Part shown: one piece after another, positions 1 through 13,233 of the stretch
Layout of the letters: each line of letters starts with the position of its first letter
Position numbering within the stretch: the first letter of the stretch is position 1
Source of the DNA: Vicia villosa
Taxonomy: Eukaryota > Streptophyta > Magnoliopsida > Fabales > Fabaceae
Assembly: GCF_029867415.1 (NCBI RefSeq)
Contig: NC_081182.1
Coordinates: 45,586,535-45,650,534 of the forward strand
Reading direction: 5' to 3'
DNA: 64,000 nt
Position numbers and translations under genes: made by a program
Notes under the pieces: generated by a model
The model's input: the letters and a program-made list of their open reading frames with translations, nothing else
What the model was told of the DNA's origin: nothing
Database searches by the model: none

Positions 1-2766
1 ACAATTTCTATTCTGTTTGTTTAAACATTTGACTTATGATAGACATTGTCTGTTTTAATAATTATCATCAGTGCATTGCATATGTTTGTCTTGAATACAT
101 TATTTCGTTATCACTCATGTTAAATTGCGTATTTACTTTGCATATGTTTTGTGTTTATTCAACTCCTGCTAAGCTGTAAGCCTTTTGAGGGAGAATGACG
201 AAAATGATACCGCAACATCATACAATATGCTTTTGAATGGACTATGCTGACGATGTACATGCATTGTTTCAATTCCTAAATAGTGGAGATATAAGGATGA
301 TAATCCCTCGTCAACCCCTTTGAGCCTAAGAAGTAGAAGTTTCTTTCTTATACTAATTAAAACCCTTGATCATAACCTGGGGCAGGGTAGTTCTCAGTTA
401 ATTTGGTTGTGCATTCCATTTTAAGAGAATCATTCATTACACCATTCAACAAAGGTTTCAATCACAAGCGTCCATCCGCACATATCAAAGAAGTGTCAGA
501 GATGTCAATCAAAAGCCAACGATGGTTCATCAATCATTAAGCAAGGCAGTCAACATCTTTCAAAAACAAAAATGATGAAAAAACATATATACAAAGAAAA
601 GCCTGCTAATTCAAAAATCAAAAGATGACTTAGGCAAAAATCAAGGCATCCTGCTGACTGTAAGCTCAAAATAGACAGTTCAGGCAAAAGTTAGGGTTTT
701 AAAAATTTGAAAAAAGAGAAGTCAATAAATTCCTGAACAACACAATGTTGCGACTACCAAAAGGAAGAAGTGACTGCCATATCAAAAGTTCTCTCTGCTT
801 GTGAACCATCATCATTATCAAAGGTGCAAATCCAAAAGTCTCTTGGAATCTGAATGCATAAGTCGAATCAACTGAGCTTAGGATTGAAGATCATCACGAA
901 GAGGGGTGGGTACAATCAAATTTTGAGCCTTTATCTTTTGTTTCTAAAACCGTGAACCAAGCCACGTTACAACCCTCAAAAGTCCTAACTGAAGCATGGT
1001 TAGTTCGAAATCATACTGTCACCAAAAAGGTATCCCGACTCCTTAAGGTTTACTAAAATGCTGAGTCGATATTTCGCTTCTACAAAAATATCATTTTTTT
1101 ACAAATATCACGCTTTTACATCTCTTGTTTTAATGTTTTTCAAAAACTCAAGACAAACGTATGCATTGCATCTCATGAACTCATTATTAAACAAATTCTG
1201 CTACATAATTTCAAATGTTAGCATCAGAATGAATTTGCATAGGGTATGGCTAATGACTCAAAGTTATCCTGACCAACACAGATTACTCCAAGAAGCAATG
1301 TCTCCTACGTATACAAGGGGCATGGCGCGTTTTGCCCAATCAATCTGGGGCAATCTAGTCAAGATTCCAAGAATCTCTCAAAAGCCAAACAGTCAGGGGC
1401 ATCATCCTGAGCCTATGATCACTAGGGGCATGCTGCCCATAGTGCACATCTCATAAAGTCCTCGCGAGGCGAATCTTTCCAAAGTTCCTACTAGCTGGGG
1501 CAAACCTACGCAAATCCAGTTTGACATCTTTATCAAATATTCAGTGGCGTGTCCTAATCAAATCCAGGAATGGTAGTTACTATAATACTGGGGGCAAATT
1601 TCACACCCCACAGAGTAATCATCTTCAAATACTCTCGTCCCGACAAAGACGTGGCTCCCCAACAGAGTTTACACTACCAGTTCTCCAACACTTCGCTTTT
1701 CTCCAACATGGTTTACTAATATCTTTTCTCCCTAATCAGGGTATATCAAGTTACTGATCATCCCCAAGCAGAAACCATAAATCCCCAGCTGAGCATCTTC
1801 AAGACAAGATCAAACATCAAAATCACAATGATACAGAGATTTATTTTCTCAAAACACTCCAAACAGCATCAGTCATACATCATATATTCATACATTGCAT
1901 ACATTACCTCATAATAAATTCATACATATCATACAGAGTTTCTCATATTTTGAGAGACTCGTCACATAAATACATGCATCACGGCATTGCATGCTGCTAA
2001 CTTTGTCTTTCAGGTAAGTTCCCAAGCGGACGAATATCATCAACAAATCAATCTTAATCAGATGCACATTCTGGAAGCATGACCCCCAGACTTCTGAAAC
2101 ATTCTTATCAGATATACATTTCGGAAGCTCGAACTCCGGATATTCTGAAAATTCCAAACAGATGCACATTCTGGAAGCATGACCCCCAGACTTCTGAAAC
2201 ATTCTTATCAGATATACATTCCGGAAGCTCGAACCCCGGACATTCTGAAAATTCCAAACAGATGCACATTCTAGAAGCATGATCGCCAGACTTCTGAAAC
2301 ATTCTTATCAGATATACATTCCGGAAGCTCGAACCCCGGATATTCTGAAAATTCCAAACAGATGCACATTCTGGAAGCATGACCCCCAGGCTTCTGAAAC
2401 ATTCTTATAACCCTCATCTTTTGACACTCATTCAAGACACAATTCAGAAACAATCCAAGATCTAATTCAGTTACTACGAACGATGCTGACACGATCAATC
2501 TCCAACAAATACTTCTTAGTGGATTCAGTCTAACATACGACTCATCCTAAGTATGTTCTTCAGATACGGTCTAACTACGACGTATTCTAATTCTCAGGTC
2601 TATCAAGCTGGATGGCATCAGTAAGCCCATCTCTGACAAAAGTCCCTACTTCAGCTAGGGCAAATTTCTTGGTATTCTAGTGTTCAATCATCTTCCACCT
2701 TCAGATACCGACTGGCACACAAACCACTCTACATCTTCAGGTTTAAGATAATTGAACAGGGGCAGC
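1..2766 (+). mobile_element. Ogre-like element A, 3' internal region (5' part outside window)
   Basis: Non-coding 3' untranslated part of an Ogre-like Ty3/gypsy element. It is collinear with 58,280-61,535 of element B: the same TTTGTTTAAACATT start, the same GGGGCAGGGTAGTTCTC block and the same end. It finishes in the polypurine tract GAACAGGGGCAGC (about 2754-2766), directly before the 3' LTR. The short open frames here are scattered, encode nothing recognisable and are not kept between the two copies. The protein-coding part lies upstream of the window or is missing. Confidence 0.85.
2061..2410 (+). repeat. 100-bp tandem repeat, about 3.5 copies, in Ogre A 3' UTR
   Basis: The string GATGCACATTCT recurs at 2061, 2161, 2261 and 2361, an exact 100-bp period with few substitutions. 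Open frames on both strands across the array are products of the repetition. One unit of the different monomer that forms the large array of element B follows at about 2458-2498. Confidence 0.95.
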
Positions 2767-5700
2767 TGTCATACCCCAAAATTTGCCCATACTATTTCTC
2801 TTATACAAATTCAAACCAATACACAAAGCTCCAAGACACGCTCTCCTATACAAGGCTCTAAAACTAGGGTTTGGCTTAATCAAAGGAAAATCAGCGATTC
2901 AATGGCTCCAAGGCATCTCATATGGCTCAATATATCTCACATCACCTCTATAAAAAATATCAAATCTCAACTCAAAGGATTGGTCACTCAATTGTTCAGA
3001 AAGTCAATAGTCGATTAAATTAACCTAAAAGTCAACTGTGGTCAAAGTAAAGTCAAAATTCCTGATTTTTTGTCAAGATCCTCATATTGAAGTATCATTC
3101 ACCATTTGATCAAGAATTGATCATGGTTCATCAAGGAAAGATCAAAAATCAACAAATCAAAAAGTTTCTAAATTAGGGTTTTGTATAGGAAAAGTCAACT
3201 GAACTTTGACCAGCCATAACTCTCACATGGAACATCCAAAATTTTCCATCCAAAGCTAATTTTGAAGGAAATTTGATCCTCTACAAAATTGTGTCTCACA
3301 TGCCAAGTCTAAAAATGTTTCATCTGAGAGATATGGACCAAAACATTATAGGTCCTTTTCAAAAGTCAACAAAAAGACACTTTTTTTCAAAAGGACATAA
3401 AATGAGCATGGAAAATCATTTTGATATGAGACCAAAGACACTGGTTAGAGAACTCTATAAGGTTTCTAAAAAATCCTATAACACTTCCATACCTCAAAAA
3501 TTGAGAGAGATAGGCCTTGTCAAAGTTGGACTATTTTGGAGGAAAAAATGAACCTTTTTGCAAATGGGCCCAAGTTCTTTTTATCCAATCTTGATTCTCA
3601 AGTCTTCTAGAGCCCATAAACAATTTGCCACGAAATTATGATGATTATTTGATTTTTTTATTGAATTTTTAATAATTAAAATAGGATTTAAATCAAGTAA
3701 ATCAAAGAAATTTGAAAAGATTTGATTTAGTCATATTTTTAACCAAATTCAATTATCAATTAACATAAATAATTGATTCAAATTTGTGGAAAAGAGATTG
3801 GCAAGAGATTGGATTATATTGGCAAAATTTGACAAATTTAGAAATATATTTCAATCAAATTTTCCTAAATTTGCAAATCAAGGATTCATATAGATTCAAA
3901 GCAAATTTTATTGACCTAGGCCCTCCTCTATAAGTATGCAGCAAATCCAAGTGCTAGGGTTACGAATTCTGTGGCAGAGGAATCCTAAAGCCGAGCTCAA
4001 GAATTCACAAAATCTCAAACTTCAAAATTGAGATACAAGGCAATTCAAAGAGATCCAATCGTTCAAGGACCCTCCCAGAGCTTCCCTGAATCTATTCCAC
4101 TCCTCACACGCAAGAGATACATCCAGAAACGTCCCAAATTCATCACGGTTTGTTCTTTAAAAAACTTGCTTCGAATCCTATGTTTTAAGCATGTTACATA
4201 CAAATTGATTGCATATTTATGATCTCTATGATGTCGTGATAATTTCTGGGCTGTTTAATTTGCATTTGACCGGTAGAATCGAGGTATGCCATTGTTAGGG
4301 TTTCTTGGTTCCGTTTAGGGTTTTTGTGTACAGGTACTTTTAGGGCAAATTAAGGCCATAATTGAATTCATGAGGTTTGGACGAATTCAATGGTGGCCTC
4401 GCGAAAAGTTTCCATGGTTGTCTGCTCGTATTCGTAAAATTGCAGGTGTAAAAGGTCTTAGACTTTTACAGCGTTGCAAGAAGAAGCGCTGTAAAAGACG
4501 TTTCTGTGAAATCCCAAGGAGGAAGATGACTGCGTGTCATCATGCTATTGGCTGGACGAGTGGCGCGCAAAAATTTAAAAGGTTCATTGATCCGGTATAT
4601 TAAAACGCATGGTAGGCTATGCACGCGCGTTTCATCAACCATCAGATCCCATTAGTTCTTCATCCAATGCCTCTGAAGCTGCGTGACTACCATGGACCTG
4701 CAGACCTTGCCACACTGGATCACCCGGTTAAGTTTTCAAATTTTTTTACATTTAATTACATAAAATCCTTTTATTATTTTATTTATATATATGTTTTATT
4801 ATTAGTTTTTTTCTCTATTCATTAAAACTATTTGTTTTAAAAAAAAAATTTATTTGTATTATTCATAATACCCTTTTATTTTGATTTATTTCTTTACTTT
4901 AAAATATTTATTATTCATTATTTATTTGTTTTTAAATAATTCATTTTTATAATTCCTATTTATTGTATTTTAATTCCAAAAATTCATAAAAATCCACAAA
5001 AATTCATAAAAATTATTTTTACTCTCGATTAAATTTTCTGATCCCGATTTAATTAATTAGGTCGCGAGACCAATAATTAATTAAATCGTTTGTGTTTTCT
5101 TATTTAAATTCGTACCCTAATCAGGGTTTACGAAGATCATGCCCTACACTGAATGTTTTTTTATTCATGCCTTTTCAGGGTCACTTTCCAAGCATCTCCC
5201 GACAACGCGCCCGATCAATATTCAAAGCTAAGTACCCTATTTAATTTAAAGTCTATTTTGTTTCCTTTTAAAAAAATCAGGGTTTGCCTTGCCTGCATTC
5301 TCTTCTGCCTTTGCCTTTTCAGGGTTAACCCCGAGGCTTCCCGCCAACCATATCAGATCAAATGCAAAGCTAAGTATCTATTTTTCTTTATTTATTTATT
5401 TAGCCTTACAATATTTATCCTTTTATTTTAGGGTTAGTTCTTTTGCCTTCGAACCAATAATGCACTCACCCCCTCTGTTTATTCTGTCTTTTTCAATTTT
5501 CAGGGTTCGTCGACTGCCAAAGCTACGAGTATTGGTAACCCTAAACCTTAACCCTGATATTTCTTGTCTTTTATTATTACTTATGCCAAACCCTATTAGG
5601 GATCCGCTGGTTTCATTGTCCCCTTCCCCATATTGCTATTGTTATTGCTTTATATTAAACTGCGTGGTTAGTAATCCTAGGGAGTGCAAGTCTTATTAAT

Positions 5701-6505
5701 TGAATTAGATAATTAAATTTACAAGATAATTTAATCGAATTAACCACGTGATTGTTGCACCCACGCACACTTTTAGGGTAACCTCTTTGTTGCCTGGTTG
5801 CCTTGTGTATTTTTTGCAGAATAGCCATGTCCCTCGAATATGAGGATACCTCAGCCATGCTGCCTCGATACAAATAAAGGTCATAAGTCCCTAATGATGC
5901 TGCCTTCGATACACTAATATGACCTCGACCCTCGGAAGTTGCCTACGAAAAGGCTGAGGTATCTTCTGGCTGCCTACGAATAAAGGCTATTCTGGTCCTT
6001 CCCTTAGACTACCTGCCCCTCTATGGCATGGGTCAGTCTTATGGCGAACGACATTGCGACGACCCTTTAACCTCCAAATGAAAGGCTTCCTGCCCTCTTA
6101 TGGCAAGGATAGACCCTTTCACCCTGAAAGGCCAAAAGAACAGATTCTCAACATTATAAGGTAAATTCCCCTTAATTGCTTTGCCTTGCTCTAAAACATT
6201 TTCAATATTCTTTCTCATAATTCTTCAATATGGCTACGCTCATTTACGAGCTAAAGTCCGTATTCACTTCTTCTACATTCCTGAAACAAAAAAGAGCAAA
6301 GCAATTAAGAGCCCATGGAAAACCATGGATGCAAAGGGTGCCTTACACCTTCCCTTTGCATAATTACCCCCCGAACTCAGTTTTCTTTTTAAAGGTTTTT
6401 TTCTGTTCTTTTAGCCTTTCCGATATTTGGATAAAATAAAAGTCGGTGGCGACTCTTGCTTACCGTACATTTTTCAATTATAAAAAGTCAGTTCACCTTA
6501 TTACA
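2767..6505 (+). mobile_element. 3' LTR of Ogre-like element A
   Basis: The LTR starts TGTCATACCCCAAAATTTGC right after the polypurine tract and ends CACCTTATTACA, giving TG...CA termini and 3,739 bp. A likely TATA box, CTCTATAAGTATG, is at about 3927. The last 1.4 kb (GTTGCACCCACGCACAC, GAGCCCATGGAAAACCATGG, GTCGGTGGCGACTC) is shared with LTR B and, inverted, with LTR C. Downstream the sequence passes abruptly into a copia gag. The 5-bp target duplication cannot be tested because the left end is outside the window. Confidence 0.88.
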
Positions 6506-6907
6506 ATGTGGCTTTGCAGGCTCGGTCGGCAAATAAAGGCAAAGGAAGTTGGAATGAAAATAAAGGTAGATGTGGCTACAACAATTCGACTGGTCGAAGT
6601 CAGTAAGAAGGAAACTGGTCGAATCAGAAAAAAATCCTCATACCAAAGCAACCAAAGAGGCGGTGCTGCAGGTACAGGAAGAGGTGGTGGCCGAAGGCCT
6701 GACAAAATTCACATACAATGTTTTAATTGTCAGAAGTATGGTCACTATTCTACAAAGTGTCCAGAAAATAATAAGAATCAAGAAAGTGACGCAAAGTTCG
6801 CAAAACAAGAAGAAGAAGAGATGTTGTTGATGGTCACAACAGAAGATGAAGTTGGAACACTGCAGAACAGAGAATCAGATTGCAAGTCAAAGTGTTCAAA
6901 AGACTAA
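6506..6907 (+). pseudogene. Ty1/copia gag remnant with CCHC zinc knuckle
   Basis: A Gag fragment of a Ty1/copia (TNT1-like) element, interrupted on its left by Ogre A. The diagnostic feature is the nucleocapsid knuckle C-X2-C-X4-H-X4-C, read as CFNCQKYGHYSTKC at about 6718-6760. It follows a Gly/Arg-rich stretch and precedes an acidic tail, the usual order in copia Gag. The reading frame shifts at least once upstream of the knuckle, so it is not functional as it stands. Protease, integrase, RT and RNase H are all missing: gag leads within about 50 bp to the 3' LTR. Confidence 0.8.
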
Positions 6908-6952
6908 GATCTATGATGAATATAGATAGCTTAGACACAATGAATTAGGTGG

Positions 6953-7398
6953 TGTTTTAAATTATAATTCCTTGTGTCGAAAAGATTTGATTTTGTTTAG
7001 AAGTGTGGAAACAGTTTGTTACACACCGATTTATTTTAGATCTAGATAGATTTAATTTAGATTTAAAATAGATTAGATTTGATTTAGTTCCAAAATAGGT
7101 ATTTTGGGCTATTATAGTTTTGGGATGTGCCTTAGGGAGAAAGCTAACCTAAATCTATAAATAGGGAGTAACCCTCATTATTTTGTAATCAAGTCATTAA
7201 TTTGTATTTACAGAAGCTGCAGTTGCAAGTAAATAACAGAATTTTCACAGATTGTGGGCTGAGAGAAACTCTGCAGAAAATACTTTCTTCTTCTCTTTTA
7301 ATTTCTGCAAACTCTAATCCTACTTTTGTTCTTATTTTCTTCATTGTCATCTTTAACGATAAGGAATTACTCAAAGGTTTGAGAGTCTAATTCCAACA
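6953..7398 (+). mobile_element. 3' LTR of the copia element
   Basis: A 446-bp LTR starting TGTTTTAAATTATAA and ending CTAATTCCAACA, preceded by the purine-rich GAATTAGGTGG. A TATA box (TATAAATAG) is at 7155-7163, followed by a transcribed leader. The next bases, GTAAC, are also bases 2-6 expected for the chromovirus LTR that follows. This suggests that the copia element jumped into the very start of that LTR with a GTAAC target duplication. Confidence 0.72.
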
Positions 7399-10002
7399 GT
7401 AACAACCCGATTTTATTTCCTGTATTTAATTATTACGTGTTTTATTTATTTAATTATTATTTATGTGGTAATTTATTAATTGGTGTGATATTTATTTAAT
7501 TAGAGTTTTGTGCTAATTAGATTAATTGGACTATTAGTAATATTATGAAGTAATGTGTTAATGAGCCTAATTATTTAGAATGAGGAGTTGGGTGGGTTAA
7601 GTCCAACATAACAAAATAGAGTTGGTAAGAGTGTTTGGTTAGAAAACCCTAAAATTAGATAATAGAAAGAAAGAGGCTAGAGAGAAGAGAAGAAAGAAGA
7701 GAAATAAAAGAGGGAGTAGATTCTTGAAGAGGAAGGACTAGAGATTCAAGGTAAGGGTGTGAATCTAAGTCACTATGAGTAGATATAATTGGGTAATGTT
7801 GGTTGGGTTAGTAAATGCATGATTTAGGACTTGGGGATTTTACTATTTCATAAGTTGTGTTGTGAAATTGATATGTTAATCCATAAATGATGTGAAACCT
7901 AACTTGTATTTATGATTCTCTGCATGACTCTATGAATGGGTATGAAAATAACATGGGAATTTTGGGTTCTGCAAAAGCGGGAACCAGTTTCCAGTTTGGA
8001 GTAACCGAGTTCCCAGATGTTCTGTTGCGCAAAATTTGCATTTTTTGGGATGGGAACCGGTTCCCAGATTTCAGGAACCGGGTTCCACTTTACCGAATTG
8101 TTTCAAAACTTCGAAAAGCCATAACTTTTGACTCGGGTGTCCGTTTGACACACCGTTTGGACCGTTGGAAAGCTAAAATAACTTTCTATCTTATAAAAAT
8201 GGATTGATAACCATTAGACAGTTATTTAATATAACTTATACTTGTTGTATGTGTTCGATCTGTACGAGTCGATAATGATGTCTTGTGATAAATTAACAAT
8301 AAATATGCTCTTATTAAAGAATAAAATTAATAATGACATGATGTAACTTGATTTGTGTAATATGATGTTTGTTGTTATTATGATTAATTGATCTTTGTGT
8401 GTTGTATTGACCAAGATGTTTATGAGGTTTGTATAGTTGAAATTAACTCCTACCTAATGAAATTGATTTGAATGATTTTTGTGAACTTTTCTTGAGTCGT
8501 ATTTCCCGATATCGTGATGTATTGTGAAGTGAATATTGTTGTATGTTGATATGACTTAATGACGTGATTGCGAAGTGATAAATTACTATAATAGTAATGA
8601 TGTTGTTGTTGCCATTGAATCTTGGCATTGAGTCGACGTTGTTTAGCTGATGTTGTGATGTGTTGTGAATGTTAGTTTTATAGATGTTGCATCATTGAGT
8701 CGCATCCATTGTATAGTTTGCATTAGCCTGAAAATGGCAGTGACGATGGCCTGAAAATGGAAAAAGCGGCGATGGCCTGAAAATGGCAAAGTGACGATGA
8801 CCCAAGAGGCAAATTTTTAAGATGATGGGAGTTTTACTCCAAATGGTACCACATGCATACGCATATGATCGAGTCGCATGGTATTGAGTATCATATTGAG
8901 TTTCATTCGAGTCATTGTGATGATGAAGTGGTTGTTATGATGTGTGGATGCATAGTTGCGATGTTGAAATCATTTGATATGAATGGTTGATGAATTATGA
9001 ATGTGATATATGTGATTGAAACACATGTGATGTATATGTGAATATATATGTACTAATGATATATGTATATATGTGGATATATGAATACTTACTTTGATAT
9101 AAATGACATGATTCCAGTGATATAAATATATTCTATGATGTTTGTGAATTGGGATAGAGATGAATATGTGCATTGGTTTATATGTCCATACTTGCGATAT
9201 GTTGGCGAATTGTGTACATGTCCATATAATTGGAAAACGTGTATATGTGATTATGTGAAGGTAACTTGTATATTTGGAATATGATTATGTTGTACACAAT
9301 TGTTACTTTACGAATGTTGTTAGAAAGGATATGTACTTAGAATCTATATGTTGGTGAAATATGATTATGTACATTGTTTAATAATCATGTTTGATTATTT
9401 GGAATTGAATGAGTTTTGTCGAATGAGCTAAACATGCTAATCTTGATATATTCTATAAGAATGCACGTTTATGTGAAGAGTGATGGATTATTGAAATGTA
9501 TTCTTGTTGTGTTTTACATTTCCCATTATTATGTTTATTTATAATGATTTGAATTCTCACCCTTCTGTTTGAATGTTACTCTTTATTGGTAACCTGCAGG
9601 TAACCAAGATGAGTAGTTGTTACCGTTAGTAGCTCGAGTTGGTGTCTTTTGCTCTGATACATAGCAATCGGGGGTATTGACGCTTGTTTCTTTTGTTATG
9701 GTTAAGTTTGAATTATGTGTTGTTTTATGAAGAGGATTATGTCTTGTTGTTTTCAAGTTAGATCAAGATGCTAACTTTTGAAGTTTATGATTTTGTGAAT
9801 TCCGCTGCAATGTTTGTTAAAGTTGATTTGGTTCTGAAGAATATTAATTGTTATGAGTTTCCCCTATTCACATGTGTTATGTATCTTTTATAAAGAGCTT
9901 TTATGAGATTGTTTTAAAGTTGTAATGTGACACCTCATGTTGATTTGGAATCTTGCACTATGATTTTATTATTAAACCGTTGGGTAGATTTGGGGTGTTA
10001 CA
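7399..10002 (+). mobile_element. Chromovirus-type Ty3/gypsy LTR (solo or truncated)
   Basis: About 2.6 kb beginning (T)GTAACAACCCGA and ending TTTGGGGTGTTACA, the near-inverted terminal pattern typical of plant chromovirus LTRs. No protein domain lies inside. It has GGAACCGGTTCC-like motifs at 8050-8095, a short imperfect repeat of GATGGCCTGAAAATGG at 8730-8790, and TGTGAT/TATATG-rich low complexity at 8940-9300. To the right it abuts codons of a SIRE-like gag, so it inserted into that gene. The lineage is inferred from the termini only. Confidence 0.65.
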
Positions 10003-11300
10003 TACGCTCTACCTCATTATGAGTATCTCAAGATTCTTGACAAATCTACTGTCAAAACTAGGGATGGCAACGGGTCGGGTCGGGTGCGGGTTTAACACTA
10101 CCCAAACCCGTACCCGAAATCGGCACCCGAACCCAAACCCAAACCCAAATACTGTTCGGGTGGAAAAATAACACCCACGCCCACACCTGTTGGGTTTGGG
10201 TTTTTTCACCCAACCCCGAACCAGCTGCAAAATACATAAAATCCATTTTTCCTACAAATTTCCTACAACTTTTCACAATATTATTTATATATATACTTAT
10301 TTACATATATATAATATATATATATTATATACATATAAGCGGGTGTGATTTCGGGTTTCGGGTGCGGGTTTCACACTACCCGAACCCGAACCCAAATCCA
10401 GTCAACTCGGGTTTTCACCCGTTGACTCGGGTTCGGGTGCGGGTGGACCCCGCGGGTTTGGGTATGCTTGCCATCCCTAGCCAAAACCATCTTTGAATCT
10501 CTTTGTGCTTTCTAAGAAGGAAATCAGCAAGTTAAAGACGCTAAGGCAAACCTTTTGGTTCAAAATTGTTCAAAATGAAGGAGGATGAAGACATTGAAAC
10601 CATGTTCTCTAGGTATCAAGTTCTTGTTTCTGGACTTCAAATTTTGAACAAGAGCTACAATACACCTGATCATATCAAGAAGATTCTTAGGAGTCATCCT
10701 GTCAAGTATAGACCTAAGGTAACAACCATACAAGAAGCTAGAGACTTAAACAAGCTAAGTCTAAAAAGTTTAATCAGTAATCTCCTGAACCATGAGATGG
10801 GGCTTATTGGATATGAACCGCCAACAAAGTCAAAGTCTTTTGCTTTGAAATCTGTTGATAAATCTTGTAAATCTTTCAAAGTCTCGGAATCTGAAGAAGC
10901 TGCTTCTACAGTAGGTTTTGGAGATGAAATAGATGATGAGGATATGGCATTTCTTATCAAAAGATTCTAGTATCTGACAAATAAGGACAAAAGACTCACT
11001 TATAGAAGTAGTGACTTCAAAGGATCGATTTCTTGAATCAACAATGATGAGTAGAAGGGATGTTTCAACTGCAAGAAGTATGATCACTTAATTGTTGATT
11101 GTCCAGAATTACAAAAGGATAAAACAAAGAAAGGAAACTATCATGAGGACAACTTTAGAAACAAGGATAAAAATAATCTCATGGCAACATAGCATGAAAT
11201 TGAAAATAAAAAAATTCATACAAAAATGAAGGCAAAGTTAATCTAGCTCTGATGGCTCATACATCCTTTGAAGTAACCATTACCCAGAACCATATTGCTC
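10003..11300 (+). pseudogene. SIRE-like Ty1/copia gag pseudogene, split by a hAT MITE
   Basis: Gag of a SIRE/Maximus-lineage copia element. The first piece (10,010-10,057) and the second (from 10,488) read through as one protein once the MITE is ignored, then pass a TAA at about 10,527. The conserved Gag core follows (MKEDEDIETMFSRYQ and VSGLQILNKSY motifs, 10,575-10,810). After a frame change comes a nucleocapsid knuckle, CFNCKKYDHLIVDC, at about 11,064-11,105. Several stops and frameshifts show decay. No pol is present between this and the env-like piece. Confidence 0.75.
10059..10479. mobile_element. hAT-type MITE with 8-bp target duplication
   Basis: Terminal inverted repeats TAGGGATGGCAA (10,059-10,070) and TTGCCATCCCTA (10,468-10,479) are flanked by GTCAAAAC (10,051-10,058) and GCCAAAAC (10,480-10,487), which match at 7 of 8 positions. 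The interior is rich in CGGGTTCGGGT-type repeats on both sides of an AT-rich palindromic centre (10,280-10,340). No transposase is encoded. Open frames inside come from the CCCAAA/GGGTTT repetition. Confidence 0.9.
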
Positions 11301-11383
11301 AGCTCATTGGTGTGAAGAAAGAAGGAAAGTTTGTTTGAAACTTTAAGGGTGGAAGCAAAAAAGTTGACAGTATCAAGTCCACC

Positions 11384-11875
11384 TTGTTTAACAATTACAA
11401 CTTTGTTGACTTTGGTAAGGTGAAGAATATGTATGTCTTATACATACTTTTGTTCAAGATTCCAATATGTAGCTTGATCCGTAGAGAAGTTAGTATAGAT
11501 CATATATCTTGGGATCACAAGCACTTTTTATGGTTCTTGGTTAATAGGAAGAAGATAAATCTGGATGCATAAATCTCCAATCACCTATATGAAGCTATCA
11601 AAGAAACCATCAAGAATCACAAGAATAATGTGCCTTATGCAAAGCTTCTCTTTGAGTTGTTCCATCAAAGAAAGCTAATTAAATTTTTGAAGGAAAACAA
11701 TGCTTCTGATGTCTTGGAAGAAACCCATGGAAATATATTGTCTGGAGCCATTATAGGCAATATGAACATTATCAGCAAGAAGGCCATTGTGAAGCCTATA
11801 TTCCCTCTCCAAGTTAGTTATTCCAGTTCTGCTTCTCTTGAAGCTAATGAGACTCTATGTTGGTGTAAGCCCTAG
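11384..11875 (+). pseudogene. Env-like / plant-transposon domain ORF remnant (SIRE-associated)
   Basis: Two open stretches, 11,384-11,572 and 11,630-11,875, are interrupted by a stop near 11,570. The peptides (a HISWDHKHFLWFLVNRKKIN motif, then LFHQRKLIKFLKENNASD) resemble the so-called envelope-like or putative plant transposon proteins that lie downstream of pol in legume SIRE-type elements. This assignment is from memory of the family. The position downstream of the SIRE-like gag fits one decayed element with pol deleted. Function is unproven even in intact relatives. Confidence 0.5.
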
Positions 11876-12495
11876 AGGCCAATACTTTTGGTACTTGTAT
11901 CGATTTATTTATTAATAATAAAAGGCATTTATTTATTATGTTTATTTTTCCAAAATAATAAAGTCCCTAGAATAGCTACTCCTTTTAATGAAATGTTAAG
12001 TGTGACTTAATCATGAGACTTCATTAAACATAAGGACACTATTTTTAAATTATCCTTAGTCGAGCTTTATTGTGAAGTGGGATAACATTAAAGCAATGAG
12101 ACTATTATGAAAATAGACTGATGATCACATCTCATGAATCATGGATAAGGAGTTATCAATTCTTGACATATGTATGAATATAATAAGTAATATTTATACT
12201 GGATTAACCCACTATGATAATACTACATGGATTGTTATGCAAAGTGTCATAAGTTATTCTCATGGTGAGAAATGGGGTATACCACCATTCGATTTGAAAC
12301 AACTATGGGCCTTAGATGTAGAGTCAAGTACTTTATTATTGATCAAACGTTTTACGTAACTGGATGACCATAAAGACAGGTGATGGGTACTCCACAAAGC
12401 ATACTGAGGGACATGAGTAACCTAGATGGAATTTTTCCATCCTGCGTAACATGATAAATGTCTAAGGGTCCAATATTGAACTGGTGGAGGGGAGT
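11864..12495 (+). mobile_element. LTR-retroelement fragment, TGTTGGTGTAAGCCC type
   Basis: Begins near TGTTGGTGTAAGCCCTAGAG and runs through AT-rich sequence to GGTCCAATATTGAACTGG. It has the look of a plant LTR plus untranslated leader and no convincing coding frame. The 72-codon frame at 12,141 shows no domain. The right edge is cut at the purine run GGTGGAGGGGAG, where another LTR begins. Class not determined. Confidence 0.4.
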
Positions 12496-12970
12496 GTTGA
12501 TAGAACCTTGATACATGTGTATAAGAGGAGGGGTAAAAAGGGAAATGACAGGGAAGAAAGAAGTGCATGTGGGAAACAATTAGTGATAATAGAAAGAAGG
12601 AATCATGAAGTTGTAGTGAAATTGAAAAAAAAAACTAAATGTGTAGGTGACCGTTAAAGAGTGGGAGAAGGGATTCAGGAAATCGGTGAGCACATATGAC
12701 AAAAGGAATTAAAGGGAGATAGGAGGAATGATGTGAGGCATTATGGTATTGAGATGAAATTTGGTGGCTGAGTAGTGATATAGTTTTCACTATCAGTAGG
12801 AATATTCCCTTTGAGAATATTAGTATTTTCCCTTTATCATTTTGTAAGGAGCTAGTCTTTATTCCATCTTAGTACCATTTATATTGTAAGAAGCTTGTCA
12901 CACTCAGCAATATATATTCCATTACTTCTAGCTCTTCACCTCTGTTATCTATAATTATACAACCTGTGTC
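12496..12970 (+). mobile_element. Probable Ty1/copia LTR (TGTTGATAGAACC)
   Basis: A purine-rich GGTGGAGGGGAG immediately precedes TGTTGATAGAACC, the usual polypurine tract/LTR junction. The sequence that follows has a promoter-like and pyrimidine-rich 3' half (TATTCCATTACTTCTAGCTC) typical of short copia LTRs. The right end is not certain. Confidence 0.4.
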
Positions 12971-13233
12971 AGATCTATTATACAACTTGATAAACCTTGC
13001 ACAACTAACCAAAAATAAAGATGGGAATAGGTCTAACTGATAGCCTACATAAAAGTCAATTTCATCTGAATATAAATAAATAAACAAACAATTTAATCAA
13101 TTTTTAAACAATTTCTTTAGAATTTAGTTTTATAATTTTTTTCAAGATAGCGTAAGAAACAACTTCTAACATATATACAATCAACTTAAACTTATTTTAT
13201 CTTTTGTAATAAAAATAAATTATATAAACTTAT

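Noticed and set aside
1909..2498. Overlapping open frames on both strands with repeated peptides
   Set aside because: Caused by the 100-bp tandem repeat; the frames are not kept in element B.
4370..4825. Two Lys/Arg-rich short frames in LTR A
   Set aside because: Inside an LTR, no domain, not conserved in LTR C.
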